This document shows positions 1 to 12,420 of a stretch of DNA of 64,000 nucleotides, piece by piece (the stretch's first letter is position 1; each line of letters starts with the position of its first letter). The notes beneath the pieces were generated by a model. It saw only the letters and a program-made list of their open reading frames with translations, was not told where the DNA came from and ran no database searches. Made by a program: the position numbers and the translations under genes. Source of the stretch: Ziziphus jujuba (taxonomy: Eukaryota > Streptophyta > Magnoliopsida > Rosales > Rhamnaceae); NCBI RefSeq assembly GCF_031755915.1, contig NC_083381.1:4848501-4912500 (forward strand). The letters run 5' to 3'.

Positions 1-727
1 ATATTATTGCTATTCATATTGTTATTATTATTATGGTTGTTATTAACATGGTTGTTATACTCTTATTATTTTTATTTTTATTTATATATTCATTATCATT
101 ATTATTATCACTAATTTTATTGTTATTGTTATTATTATCATTATTATTGTTGTTGTTGTTGTTGTTGTTGTCATTATTATATGATAGCTTTCGGGCAAGT
201 ATCATAGCCTATGGGCAAGAACAATAGCTATCATGCAAGTGTGGAAGCCTCTGTGCAAATATGTAAGCTTTCTGGCAAGTACAGAAGCCTTCGGGCAGGT
301 GTGGTAGCCTTTGGGCAAGTTGAGCTGTTACTGTTGTTAATATTATTACTATTATTATTGCTTTTTTATTACCTTCTTATCTCTATTATGCATTGGTACA
401 TTCATAAAGCAATACTGAAATGTAGTACGACAATAAGTGGGTGGTGTGGGCAGATGTGAATTATTAAAGGTATTTTGTATTTATGAAATTATTTCTAATA
501 TGTGCATCAGTATTTATATTTTGTTATCGAAGTGTTGCCAATTATGGAATTCTTTTGTAGTAAGGTGGTACCATATAAAAGTGTGTTTTCATGTAGGAAA
601 TTTTTGGGGCATGCTCTACCTTTAGAAGAGATGCTGCCAGATTTTCTGTAGGATGGTCAGATAGGGTTTCTCCTAGAATTAGAGATTGTCTAGACTTACA
701 GGAAGGGATCCTGGATAGGTCTTGACA
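1..727 (+). repeat. X3.4 repeat, 3' part (copy E)
   Basis: This is the terminal part of a copy of the 3.37-kb noncoding family described at 17,712 and 49,272. The match is with about 20,220-21,760 of the copy at 17,712: first an ATT/GTT-rich stretch, then a GGGCAAG minisatellite, then a block with GTAGTAAGGTGG, GGGGCATG and GGTAGGGTTTC-like words, ending in GGTCTTGACA. The start lies outside the window. The small open frames here (poly-Asn or Leu-rich) come from the trinucleotide bias and are not genes. Confidence 0.8.
187..330 (+). repeat. Degenerate GGGCAAG minisatellite
   Basis: About six imperfect units of roughly 22-25 bp share a core like GCCTTCGGGCAAGTATGATA. A related array lies at 20,475-20,652 in the same relative place inside the other X3.4 copy, so the array is a normal part of the family. 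No function is evident. Confidence 0.65.
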
Positions 728-744
728 CTTATTGCTTCCTTTTG

Positions 745-1377
745 TTGATGTGAAGACTTACATAAAAAAAACCCAAGAAAAGTTGAAGCAAGAAGAAGTA
801 GCCAATAAGCAAAGCTGCTGGTTAGTAGCATTGGGTCGTGGCCCTATTAGGTGGAGCTGTAGCCCTAAGGCTAGGCCACAGCCCTATCAGTAGGAGAAGC
901 AACTTTGTAGTGCTGCAATGTTGTAAAGGTGGCATTGTAGCACCGAAAAAGACAACGAAAAGCTCCTAAACCTAAAACTAGGACCAAGGCATTGGCCAAG
1001 AATCACTGTGGCACTGCGGCAACATAGAAAAAGCCTTTAAAGCACTGTGGCCCCATCCGAATATGTTGTTCCTCTTCTTTTTAGGTGATATCTAAGTTTG
1101 TGAGACTTAGAGAGAGAAAAAGATAGTTGACGAAAGAGAAGAAGAGAAAGCTCTTCACCAACATTGTAATACCTCCAAGTTTAATAATGGATTTTGAGAG
1201 GGTATACTTTGTGGATGTAAGGATCACATTGATAGTTGAACCACATTAAAAATTTATTGGTTCTCTTTATTTTTTGATTGTTTTGAATATATTCTTTGAT
1301 ATATTGTTTCATTGGTTTCTCTTTACCATCAATCCCAAGATCCTAAAGAATTAGGAAGACACCAATTTTTCTCAACA
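745..1377 (+). mobile_element. Ty1/copia 5' LTR (approximate left edge)
   Basis: The stretch ends in CTCAACA at 1,377 and is followed two bases later by TTGGTATCAAACC, a near match to the plant initiator-Met tRNA primer-binding site (TGGTATCAGAGCC). That order, LTR then primer site then gag, defines a plus-strand copia element. The left boundary near TGTGAAGAC is a guess, since no second LTR is present to compare. Confidence 0.6.
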
Positions 1378-1378
1378 A

Positions 1379-1880
1379 TTGGTATCAAACCTTGGTTTGG
1401 CTAATCGATCTCTAGTATAGAGGTTATGACTCGAACGGGTTCAAAGTAAAGCTCAACAATTGAGAAATTCGAGAGGACAAATTTCGAGTATTGGAAGATG
1501 AAGTTGGAAGATTACCTTTATCAAAAGGATTTCTATTTGACTTTGAATAAAAAGCTAGAAGCAATGGAAATAAGAGGATTGGGATTTATTAGATCGCAAA
1601 AACCTGGGTACGATTAGGTTGGCATTGTCAAAATCAATGGTGTTCAACATGAAAAAGAAGAGTACAATAGCATCTCTCATGGAAGGCTTATCTAGTATGT
1701 GTGAATAATCATCTGTTGCTAATAAGGTAAACCTTATTTAGAGACTTTTTAATTTGAAGATGCATAAGAATAGTAGTTTTAAATAGCACCTGAATCAATT
1801 TAATGAGATAATAGACCAGTTAAATTCTGCTTCTATTAAATTTGACAATGAGATACAAACCTTGTTGATCCTTGGCAATT
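1379..1880 (+). pseudogene. Ty1/copia gag remnant
   Basis: Translating across frameshifts and stops gives copia gag signatures of the UBN2 type in the right order: a FEYWKMKLEDYLYQKDF segment, a SLMEGLSSMCE-like segment, a RLFNLKM segment and a LNQFNEIIDQL segment ending near LLILGN. Gag would form the virus-like particle of the element. Several in-frame stops (for example after HLN and after CE) show it is dead. Homology stops near 1,880, before protease, integrase or reverse transcriptase, so the element is truncated by deletion or replacement. Confidence 0.75.
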
Positions 1881-4600
1881 GATTCAGGTTGCTGCTACTG
1901 CCTCTTTGTCGAGCGATGTTGTTTTTAAACTCTTGGATGTCAAGGATGAGGATGAAGTCTCGGGTCCGATCTCAGGTGACGCTATCGAAGGAAGATCTGA
2001 GGTTGCTGCTAATCCGAGCTCGGATATCGTGCATCGCAGCTTGGTTCCTCCTAACTATGCGGGTTCGAAGTCCTTTAACACCACTGGCGAAGATGAAATT
2101 CCTGATGCTGTAGCTGAAAATTCTAATCTTGAAAAATTATATTCCTTTCTTATTTTTGGATAAATTTTGTTGACACATCTAATTATGTTTGTGGATAAAC
2201 ATAATTTTGTTACTCTTTCTTATGGATAAACTTTTATGTCTGTAGATATACTTGATTTTGTTGTTCTCCTTTATCGCTTATGGATAAACGTTGCTTGTTA
2301 TCCTCGGAATTTATATATATATATATATAACCCTTGTTGCCATAACGTTGTTACTTGAAATTCCTACAAAAGGTTGGTTTTCATTTTATTATTCAATCAA
2401 GCTTTTGATTTGGCAAAATGCAATGGAATTTACAAAGTTCCACTTTTTGCTCTTGTGCTTGTTTGGGTAATAAAACGATAACTAGATCTTTTGATCTGCA
2501 TTATTACTTTTTACTTCCAAAGCTTGATTGGATAATAAACATATCGTCGCAGCATTCTATTGAAGATCAATGCTTCAGTTTTAGATGGTTCTTCTTCGAG
2601 TTTTACTAGCATCTTTTGGAGAAAGCTCCGAGATTCTACGTGCTTAGGCTTCTCGAAAAGCAGGGATCCAACTGATGAATAGATCTAATCATCCGCTTTG
2701 GGATGAGGAAATTTTGTCCTTTGATATTCACAGTTACCTTTGGACAGCTGGTGAAATTGTATGGCATCAAAATTTCTGCCACCTTGTAGCCCTTCTATGC
2801 GAAACTTGTTTTCACACTACAAACTTTGTAGCTTTTAATAAGCACTTAACTTCGCTATTGTACTTACGTCATCTGATCTAGTCTTGTAATTTCATTCGTA
2901 AATTGAATAAAATTTTACTTTTGTCGTACATGACTTTGTTCCGTTGTTGTTTGCATTGTGGTGTTCCTCGATTTTCACTTTGATTCTGCAAATTGACTTA
3001 ATTGAAGGAAATTGTTCATTTTCCATTTATTGAGCTTTGTTGAACTCATCGATTTTATGTGCTCAAGTTTGGAAAGTGATTTGCATAATGTTATAACATT
3101 TTGTAGCGTTTTGATTTGGTTACTCATCCTTTTTGTGGGACATTGGATGTAACTCTTTTGTTGCTCATTTATGTCCAGCTAAACCTTTTAGGTTGAACAC
3201 TGGACCGAGCGTTACTTCTTGTTATTTCCCTTTGGCGTAATCGAATTATAGTTTGTCCATTGTGCATTTGTCAAATTATTTGTAGTCGACCTAACCCACA
3301 GCTAGTTTGTTGCTATTTCTTTTTTTTTTTTTTTTTTGGCCTTGGCCGAATGATCTTTCACCCGATACGTATAAGCCGAGTGATTATTTACCATGCTAAT
3401 CCAAGTTTAGCTCGGAGCTTTAATTCGTTGTGGGCCGAGTTATCTCTGACTGTGTGTCGATTTTGTCGATTTAGACTATGACCGATTTGTTGTCATTGTT
3501 TGGCAGAAGCCGAATTATCTTTCACCTATTGTATCGACCGATCTCTCCCAAACGACACTAGTCCGAGACTAGTTTGTAGTTTTTATAAACCTCGAAACCC
3601 TTGCATGAGGGTTTTATTCTTGTGTCAAGCTCTCCTTGTGCGTGACATTTCAAGTCTCTCCTTTCGGTAATATCGAAGTGTCATGATTTTTTCCAAGGAA
3701 GATAATCATTACAATAGATATGCTTATCTAGATATGAAAAGACATACGTTACTTATAGCGTGAAAAAGATATCACTTACATGTATGGAGTAGATCTTCTT
3801 TCCCTTTTTTCAAGATACGTATTGAGCCGTAGATCTGAAAGTCACATAAAAGGTGGGATGGAGGTGGTTCATCCTTCTATTATAAATAGGGTGTGACTTC
3901 TCGCATTTTGAACATGCCTTCTGGTTTGCTCTCTTTTTTCTTTCCTTTCTAAATCCCGAAAAATAAGAACTTGTCTTGCTTAGGCAATGAGATCATCATT
4001 GCCAGTGTCTTCTACATCTCTACTGTATTGTGGGGTTGCTCAGGAGATGGTGGCACTGATGATCCCCTTGGTGACTGCCTTTGGGTACTGGCAATATTGA
4101 TCTCAACGATCGGAGACTTGTAACATGGTCTTTAGTTCTCTTGGGTGGGCAGTTATTCTAGTGGAGAGTGTGGATGGCTTTATTGCACTTTTCTTCTGCG
4201 AAACCATCCACCTGTCCTCTGAATGCCAGCATGACTATTGTTGGAGTTCAGAGAATTTAGATAAAAAATATTTCCCACTCATTCGGAAGTGCTAGGGGAA
4301 TATTTTTGATCGTACAAGAAGGCGGCATCAACCTCGGCTTCGCATCTTTCATCTTCTAAGGGATTTCTTGGGGAAGGAGGTTCTTCTTTCTTTTCCACCC
4401 ATCCAGAATGAAAGCAATAGAAGACATGACATTCCCCTTCTTTTTATCCTTCCTTGTCCGAAGTAGAAAGCTGTATAAGACATGAAAATATTTACTTATT
4501 TATATTCTCAGTGTATAAGTTTTATTCAATATGTGCCCAATGTTTTGGGTTTTGTAGCCTTTTATTGTAAATTTTGTTGAGAATAAAATTTCTTTTTTCT
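1881..4600. other. No recognised gene; probable retroelement debris
   Basis: An open frame at 1,879-2,163 (+, 94 codons) has fairly balanced composition (SSDVV, GDAIEGRSEVAANPSSD) but I recognise nothing in it, and it starts inside the copia remnant. 2,160-2,300 has TTATGGATAAAC-like words repeated three times. 3,180-3,570 repeats a GCCGA(A/G)T(G/T)ATCTTTCACC-like word at irregular spacing. Such word repetition is common in long gypsy LTRs, so part of this may belong to the gypsy element next door, but I could not find a matching second LTR. Confidence 0.4.
3882..3892 (+). promoter_or_regulatory. TATA-box-like site
   Basis: TATAAATAGGG is a textbook plant TATA context. No recognisable coding sequence follows on the plus strand, so it could be an old retroelement promoter or chance in AT-rich DNA. 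Confidence 0.3.
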
Positions 4601-4724
4601 TTACTTAAGTTGTATCCAAATAAATCCAGTTGCAGTTTTATTACTTTCGAAGAATGCAAATACATTGATTACATTTTGAGCCTTTCAATTTTAGAAAAAT
4701 GACGTTAAATGATAAATTTTCAAA

Positions 4725-5785
4725 TTATTTGAATGTCAATTCCTCAGGATAACCTTTGAGACTCTGAATTCTATATGCTCCTGGCCGAACGACCGAGGTA
4801 ATTTTGTAGGGTCCTTCCCAGTTCAGTCCTAACTTCTCAACATTAGGCTCTTCAGTCCCATGAAAAACTTTTTTGAGGACTACATCCCCTTCTCGAAAAA
4901 TCTGAGGTTTGACTATTGAATTATAATGTTTCGCTGCTATCTGTTGATATTGTGAAAGTCTAATAGAAATAGCTTCTCTCATTTCTTCGATTTCATCAAG
5001 CACTTGACTCATGAATTGATCATTGTGCTGTCCAAGGTTCCCATTTGTACACAAATTCCTTTCTGATATCTCGGTAGGAATGACTGCTTCGGTTCCATAG
5101 ACAAAAGAAAATGGGGTTTGATTTGTCGGGGTTCGGAATGTTGTTCTATAAGCCCATAGGACGCCTGGGAGTACTTCAGCCTATAAGCCTTCGAATCATC
5201 CAGTCGCTTTTTTAGAGTATTTAATATACTTTTGTTTGATGCTTCTGCCTGGCCATTTCCTTGTGGATGTCTTGGTGAGGAGTATCGGAGCTCTATCTTC
5301 CATTCCTTGTAGAAATCTCTGAACCCTTTGCTAATAAACTAGGACCCATTGTCAGAGATTAACACCCTTGGTAGACCGAGCCTGCATATGATAAATTTCC
5401 ATACAAAATTTATTAAATGAGACTCTTTGATCTTTGGGTAGGCTTAGGCTTCGATCCACTTTGAGAAATAATCAGTTGCTATCAAGATGAATTTTCATTG
5501 TCTCGTAGCCACAGGAAAGGGACCCATTATATCAAGTCCCCACTGGATGAAAGGCCAGGGACTTGGCACATGTGTGAGTTCATTCACTGGCAAGTGGTGT
5601 AAAGGAGCAAACCTCTGGCATTTATCACATTCCTTCACGTACCTTACACAATCTCTCACCAAGATCGGCCAGTAGAAATCGTGTAGCTTTATTTTTCTAG
5701 CCAGTGCTCTTCCCCCAGAATGATTGCCACAATGGCCTTCATGTACTTTGTCCATGACTTTTAATACTGCTGCTATCCTAGACAT
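4725..5785 (-). pseudogene. Gypsy integrase region
   Basis: Two open segments (5,785-5,495 and 5,054-4,725) carry the N-terminal HHCC zinc-binding module, the beginning of the catalytic core and the C-terminal DNA-binding part of integrase. The middle of the core (about 5,055-5,490) is readable only across frameshifts; it still shows a recognisable plant gypsy core. In a live element this enzyme inserts the cDNA into the chromosome. Confidence 0.85.
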
Positions 5786-6812
5786 TTCAATAGCGGCCCT
5801 AGATAGGATCTTCTGTAAAGTTCTCCTTTGAGGATAGGGTATCTGGCCAATCTCATTCTCAATTTCCTTACTGCGAATTTATCTGATGGTTGAATGCCAC
5901 TATTAATATATTCAAAGATTGGCGTCATCGAACTTTTCTCTTCCACTTGATCAGTTACCGAGAGATTTTCTTCCTCAGATATACTTTTGTCCGAAAGATA
6001 CTCTATGGGGATGGTTCTCTTATGATTAGTTTTGACCGAAGAGGCTATATTTGCTAGAGCATCTGCATGGCTATTTTCATCCGTCGGTAGTTGCTTTATC
6101 TCGATATCCTTGAACTTCTCAATCAACTGTTTTACCTTCCGCAAGTACGTTGCCATCACGGGGTTAGTAGCCGAGAAATTTCCATTTACTTGGTTTTTAC
6201 AATTCGTGCCGAGTCATTGTGTGTCTTCAGTCTCCGTGCTCCAAACTTGTGAGCCAAATTCAATGCTGCGATTAAAGCCTCATACTCTACCTCATTGTTT
6301 GAGGCTTGAAATCCAAAATGGAGGGAATGTTCAATAAACTCTCCAGCTGGCGTTCTCTACGCTCGAACCCTTTTCGTTTGAAGATCCATCCGCAAATAGG
6401 TTCCATAACCCAAAGTTTCTTTGCTCAAGCCCCTTCTTGTGACTCTACTTGGATATTGCAAATTTGGCTATAAATCGGCTAATATTTGAGATTTAATAGC
6501 TGATTTCAAGACATACTCAATCCCATGATCTGCAAGTTTTGCTGCCCACATTGCCATTTGCCCTGCTAGGTTAGGTTTACGCAGTAGAGATCATATAGGG
6601 TATGCTAAAATGACGTCCACTTTGTTGCTCTGGAAGTATGGCTTGATCATTTGGACCATCGTTACTAGTGCCAGTACTAGTTTCTCCATGTTCGTGTATC
6701 GGATTTCAGTATTTGACAAAATTTTACTGACATAGAAAATTGGATATTGTTTTTTTCCCTCAATTTTTGTTAATATCGAACTAACTGCCTTGTATGATAC
6801 TGCAAGGTACAG

Positions 6813-7898
6813 CTAAAGCACATCTCTGGGATTTGGCTTCACCAAAAGGGGAGGTGAACTGAAATATTCTTTCAATTCTTGAAACGCTGCTTCGCATTCA
6901 TTGGTCCAAACAAAATCTTTACATCTTTTCAGGACATTGAAAAATTTATAACTTTTGTTTGAGGACCTTGATATGAATAAACTTAGAGCTGCGATTCTAC
7001 CATTCAGTTTCATCACTTCTTTTCTAGTCTAAGGCAAGGGCATGCCAATTAAAGCTTTAATTTGTTTTGGATTTTCCTTGATCCCTCTTTAAGTAACAAT
7101 ATGACCAAGAAACATTTCTCCTGGGACTCCGAAGGTGCACTTCATTGGGTTTAACTTCATCCTGTATTTTTCTAATACATCTAAGGTTTGTCCCAAGTGA
7201 TCTAAATAATCTTCAACTTTAGTTGACTTCATAAGCATATCATCTATGTATACTTCCATCGTTTTTCCAATTTGATCTTTGAACATTTTATTCATTAGTC
7301 TCTGATAAGTCGCACCTGCATTTCTAAGTCCAAAGGGCATTACCTTATAACAGTATATTCCTTGGTCTGTCACGAATGAAGTCTTCTCCTAATCTTCTAG
7401 GTGCATCAAAATTTGATTATACCGTGAATAAGCATCTAAAAAGCTTAGCATCTCATGGTCAACTGTTGCATCTACCTAGGTTTCGATCATTGGGAGGGGG
7501 AAACCGTCTTTTGGACAAGCCTTGTTTAGGCCAGTAAAGTCAATGCAGACTCGTGGCTTTCCATTCTTTTTCATTACTACCATTAGGTTTGCTAGCCATT
7601 CCGGATAATGGACTGCTCGGATGAGTCCACTATTTTCCAGCTTTTGTATTTCTTCATTGATGATCCGACTTCTTTCGGGGGTGAATTTCCTTCTCTTCTG
7701 TTTCACTAGCTTGTGATTCGGATCTACACTCAGTTGATGCGTGATTACCTCTAGGTCTATTCCTTCCATGTCTGAAACATCCCAAGTGAAATAGTATCTT
7801 CTCTCTTTTAGAAAATTAAAAAGTTGTCCTTTCATCTCTTCGTATATACTTGCTCCGATTCTGACCTTTTGACTCGGTTTTGTCTCGTCCAAGGCCAC
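6813..7898 (-). pseudogene. Gypsy reverse transcriptase and connection region
   Basis: Segments at 7,898-7,476, 7,373-7,089 and 7,016-6,813 give the fingers/palm core (LVVMKKNGK-like start, VCIDFTGLN, CYKVMPFGLRNAGATYQR, YIDDMLMKS, FLGHIVT) and then the connection region with FVWTNECEAAFQELK. Stops separate the three parts. The active-site Asp pair is still present in YIDDM. Confidence 0.88.
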
Positions 7899-9410
7899 TT
7901 CTAGGATTGTCTTAGGATCTCAACTTCATTCACTTTTTCCGTCGAAATCCCAAGTTCCATGGTTGCTATTTATCCCTATAAGTTTTTCCCTTCATGGTGG
8001 CCACATAGGAACTTCGGGCACTGACCTAGTCACTTTTCATGTACACAATCTGGTCTCTAAAATGGAACTTCACCACTTGGTGATAAGAAGATAGTACGAC
8101 TTCCATTGAATGGATCCAAGGTCTCCCTAAAATGGCGTTGTATGCAGAATCCACATCGATTACCCTCATTTTTTATAGCACTGTCTTACCCTTGGTGAGA
8201 ATAGGCATGGTCACTTTCCCTATAACTCAACTTGTCTCTCCATTGAATCCGACCAAGTTTATGGCATCGACCTTTTCTATATTGTCACTTTTCCACTTCA
8301 TTTTGCTTAATATTGATAATAAAATGATGTCGACCGAACTGTCGGCATCTACTAAGATTCTAGAGACCAAGTTGTTTGCTATGTCTGTTTTGATGATCAA
8401 TGCATTAGCATGTCGTGATTTGAGGACATGATCAAGGGTGATGATTCCAGTTTGGGAGTTTTTCGGCTAGGTGAGCTCACTAGTGCTATTTCTATTAGCT
8501 TGATATGCTGCTCTCTTTCTCTAATGGAAGTTCCTCCATATCCAAAGCCGCTGTGGATGGTATTGATGATCTTATCATATTTTTTCTGAGGTTCTTCATC
8601 CTCCATGTCCGACTTCTTTCCTTTTAACATGAATTTTTTCAAGTATGCTCTCTTGATGAGGGCTTCAATTTCCCACTTCAGATGTCTACACTTTGATGTA
8701 AGATGACCGTAGTCATTGTGAAAAGCGCATAACTTTTCCTGTGTCTCGGAGTCGAGGATCTGTTATCATTTTCTTTGGCCATTTCACATGCTTATTCCCT
8801 TCTAAGTGCTCAACCAATCGTTCAGGGGTGATCATCAGAGAGTAGTAATTGAAAGGATCGCTATCTTTGTCTTGCCTTCTTCTTTCGACCCTTGTTGCCT
8901 TTATTTGGAGTTGAGGGGTTCGAGTTGGTTTCTGCTGAGACAAAATCCGATCTACCTCCATCACGGGTTCTTCTTTCTTAACATTTCGAGTTCTGTCTCT
9001 TTACTTCATCTATCGATCTTCTTCCAGGTTGATGTACTTCACCGCCTGAGACATTGCTTCGATCATTGTTTCGGGGACCCTTTTCGTGAGTGATTCGTAC
9101 AAATGATTTTCCCTCAAAAGACCTTTCCTGAAAACTTCTATCACAATTGATTCATTACAATATAATATACTGACCTTTTCTTTGTTGAATCTTTGTGTGT
9201 AAGCCTTCAAGGACTCATTTCTTGTTTGGATTATTGTGAAAAGATGGTTTACTTCTTTCTTTACCTTCCTGCTCGAAGCAATTGTGCTCCAAAATGGTTG
9301 ACGAGTTCTTCAAAAGAATGAATTGATTCTAGTTTTGATTGTAGTGATTCCACTTCGGTCTGTAAAGCAAAAATTTGCTCGCCTTGGGTGGGATTATCTT
9401 GGGAAGCCAT

Positions 9411-10170
9411 TGCCAAAATCTTCAACAGATTTTTTTTGTTTGTTGTTTTCTTCCCCTACCTGGCTTGCCAAACTATTGATGCTGAAATTTTGACAGCTTC
9501 CAGCTAGGCAAAAATACTGACATGGCAACTGGAATGTATACTATGGAACTGTAAAACAAAGGACAGAAAAGCAAAGTTACCTTGGCACCGGTGTGATACT
9601 GGCCAAAGGCACTCTAACGTTCAAGTCAGATTTTGAACTCATAATCCTCCTCTTAATTGTAGCTAATTTTATTTATTTATTTTTTTTAGCATGTACCTTG
9701 GATGGGGGTGCCCCATGTCACCTCTATAACGTTTGAATATGTTTTTTAAACAAATTTGAAGTATTTCTTAGGAGGTTTTTGAGGGTTCTGTTGACCTGAT
9801 TTGAATCCCGTTTGAATTCTGTTTGAAATGATTCTGCAAGATTTTAAGCTATCTTGATTGGATTCTCCTTTCTTTTAGAGTTCAGAAATCTTGATATTTA
9901 CTCTCATATTGTTTTGTTTCTATACTCTTTTGGGTTTCGGGTAGTTCTATGTTTTTTTTTTACATTAGATCCTGCATTATCATGTCTTTCCTTTAGACAA
10001 TCTATTTCGACTAAGATGTCCAAGGTAAATTATTTTGGATGTACCGGATTTTCATCCTGTGTCATCCCCTTCTTAACCGAGGCATTGTAGCTGGTTAGGA
10101 TACTACCACTGACGTTGTTGCTTATTAGATAAACTTTGCCAGCGTGTCCTTATCAAATTATTTCACCCGT
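9411..10170. other. No gene seen; leader or LTR debris of the gypsy element
   Basis: This lies upstream of the gypsy gag start on the minus strand, where a 5' LTR and primer site should be. I found no clear primer site and no copy of this sequence at the other end of the element. 9,854-10,090 can be read as a short hydrophobic frame but has no recognisable domain. Confidence 0.4.
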
Positions 10171-10222
10171 ACCCTAGTCTTTCAGAGCTAAAATACTTGT
10201 CCCTCTAGAGCACATTGAACAT

Positions 10223-10517
10223 TGAGAAATTTGAGAAAGAATTGTGTTTGGTAAGAAGGAAAAATAGAAAGAAAAAAGAAAGAAAGGAAAAAAGAAAATG
10301 AAAGGACTTAGAAGCTTCTTGATTTTCTGAATAGACTTCCTTGCTTCTATTACTCTGTTTAATGATATTTATACAAAAAGATAGTACAAGCTAGCTCTCC
10401 AACCGAGACCCCACTTTCTTTACAATTGAGGTTCTAACATGGCACAGCAAGTATAATTGAGTGGCTGACTAGGACTGACAAACACAACACCTAATATAAT
10501 AGCAATGGACCTTATCA
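10223..10517 (-). repeat. Copia LTR (3' in element orientation)
   Basis: Matches 17,065-17,358 along its length with scattered substitutions and small indels. The polypurine tract lies immediately to the right, as expected for a minus-strand element. Confidence 0.92.
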
Positions 10518-10691
10518 TTCCCCCTTAAAAACTGAAGTTTATCAAAATTGATAAACTTGAGTTTGCTAAAACAATGTAAGTTCCCCCAAATATAGTAAAC
10601 AATGAAATTTAACAAAGATCTGCAACAACTTTAAGTCTAGAACGAAGGTAAAGAAAACGAGCTATGCCTAATGGTTTTGTAAGCAAATTAG

Positions 10692-11195
10692 CTACTTATT
10701 CTTCCTCTGTGTTGGATCTACATATTGAATTTTCATGAACTTTTCTAAGACTTTATGTCGAACAAAATGGAGATTGATTTCAAGGTGCTTAGTTCTCTGA
10801 TGCAGCACAAGATTATAAGCAATGGAAACAGCACTTAAGTTGTCAGTCCATATAATTGGTGGTGGAAAATGAAGTTGCAATTCAAAAACTAAGTTCCTTA
10901 GCCAGCACAACTCAACTGTTACATGTGCAATGGACTTGTACTCTTCCTCCATGCTGGATCTAGCCACAACTGCTTGCTTCTTAGATCTCCATTAAATAAG
11001 ATCAGGGCTAACAAAGACTAAATAGCCACTTGTGGGACACTTGTCATCACTACCACTTGTCCAATCTGAATCTGCAAAACTATGGATACAAATTTTGCCT
11101 AAAGCTTGCAACCGTAGTTCATGATCGATTGTTCCTTTCAAGTACCTTAATAGCCTTTTACAACCTTCCCAATGTGCAGAAGTTGGGGATTTCAC
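10692..11195 (-). pseudogene. Copia RNase H remnant
   Basis: Two segments read as copia RNase H. 11,195-10,992 has AHWEGCKRLLRYLKGT and FADSDWTSG; 10,967-10,692 has SSMEEEYKSIA, ELCWLRNL and WTDNLSAVSIA, followed by RTKHLEINLHFVR. The catalytic acidic residues DSD, E and D can be recognised. A stop near 10,995 separates the two segments. Confidence 0.88.
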
Positions 11196-11239
11196 ATATT
11201 GACTTAACTAGTTCACTACATATGAAATGTGAGGTCTAG

Positions 11240-12420
11240 TTATAGTAAGATATTGTAAAGCACCCACTATTCTTCTATACTCATTAGGACCACTTGTCAA
11301 AGACAAAGGCTTGTTAGCCACCATAGGAGATGGACAGCTTTTGCACCATCCATTCTTGTTTTCTTAAGCAAATCTCTTGCATATTTTGATTGAGCAACAT
11401 ACTATCGTGATTCATGGTTACCTTAACTTCTGGGAAAAAAATTCAAAATTTTTAAATCCTTTAACGAAAACTGGGAGTTGAGACTTATAATGATCTTGGA
11501 TAGACTTGAAATCTAGTCCTGTAACTATTATATCATCCACATACACCAAAATAAAAAGATATACAGACTTTATTTTTAAAACAAACAACTGTCAGGACCC
11601 ATACTGGATCCCATTCCGAAATCCTAGATAAACCCTGATCCTAGGGGAAACCCTACCGAACTATCCAACGAAAAAAAAAAAAAGTCAACACTGAACTTGT
11701 TGACCAATTCAGATTGTTTCTTGTTTCGCTCATAACTTTTAAACCGTAGCTCCATCTTTGAAATACTACTAGTTTACGAACTCGTGTCAACGAGTACTTT
11801 ACCATGGTTCCTCGGACAATATGAAACTTCACCCATACTAAAAAGTCAATCGTGGACCCACTTAGTCAATCCGATCAACCTTACTCAAACTTCATTAAAA
11901 ATTCAAACTGAGGCATTTTCTCGGGTTGGAGTGTTATACAACGAATAATCTGCATCGGAGTTTTTAAACCCTTTGTTAGTCAAGACTCCTTTAAGTTTGT
12001 CAAGCCAAGCATTTGTGGCTTGTTTTAAGCCATAAAAGGTTTTGTGTAACTTGCAAACATAAGAAGGCAAGGCATTGCTATATACCCATATCCTTATGAT
12101 TATGACATATAAGCCACCTCTTGTGAGTCTCCATTTAAAAATGCATTATTAAAGTCTTAGTTAGTTGACTGGCCAATGTAAAAAGATTGTAATACTTAAG
12201 ACTAACTTGATTGCAACTGGTCGATGGCAAGACTAATGTTTTATTAAAATCAAATCCTGAACATTGATGATATCCCTTTGCAACAAGCCACGCTTTACAA
12301 CTTTGAAGAGTACCATGTGCATTTTGTTATGTGCATTTTGTTAAACTCTAAAAACCCACTTATGGCCAACAATATTCATATTAGAAGAGCATCGAACTAA
12401 AGTCTAGGTACCATTTTTCA
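11240..12420 (-). pseudogene. Copia reverse transcriptase remnant
   Basis: The minus strand at about 11,510-11,590 reads LFVLKIKSVYLFILVYVDDI, the copia palm with its YVDD catalytic box. The residues before it (SDADYS) lie at about 11,943-11,970, on the far side of the 349-bp insertion. Weaker reverse transcriptase similarity extends to about 12,420 through many frameshifts. Confidence 0.8.
11590..11938 (-). mobile_element. 349-bp internally deleted X3.4 derivative (copy F)
   Basis: In minus orientation it begins TATAACACTCC, follows the first ~260 bp of the X3.4 family (GAGCTACGGTTT, AAAGTTATGAGC), then jumps to the last ~90 bp (GTTCGGTAGGGTTTCC) and ends GGGTCCTGACA. It is flanked by a 4-bp duplication CAAC (11,586-11,589 and 11,939-11,942). 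Removing it and one CAAC restores the copia reading frame across ADYS-LFVL, which fixes the boundaries. Confidence 0.85.

Larger units (their letters stand above)
4725..9410 (-). pseudogene. Ty3/gypsy (Tat-like) gag-pol, degenerate
   Basis: The minus strand holds, right to left, the order of a gypsy polyprotein. A gag start MASQDNPTQGEQ lies at 9,410, and more gag lies at 8,397-9,210. Reverse transcriptase follows at 6,813-7,898, with VCIDFTGLNKACPKD and the catalytic YIDDM box near 7,240. An RNase H-like region has HADALANIAS near 6,050. Integrase has an HHCC zinc finger (GHCGNH...CDKCQRF) near 5,640-5,730 and a first core Asp in GLDIMGPFP near 5,520. A C-terminal segment with LGLNWEGPYKI ends at 4,725. 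The sequence style resembles the Tat/Ogre side of Ty3/gypsy; lineage is inference. The frame is broken many times, and I could not delimit either LTR, so this is a dead, probably LTR-less remnant. Confidence 0.9.

Noticed and set aside
14..227. Asn-rich and Leu-rich open frames on both strands
   Set aside because: They come from ATT/GTT trinucleotide-rich DNA within the X3.4 repeat; a similar stretch at 20,220-20,470 does the same.
2675..2881. A 68-codon open frame as a gene
   Set aside because: No domain, no neighbours of the same origin, and composition like the surrounding AT-rich retroelement debris.
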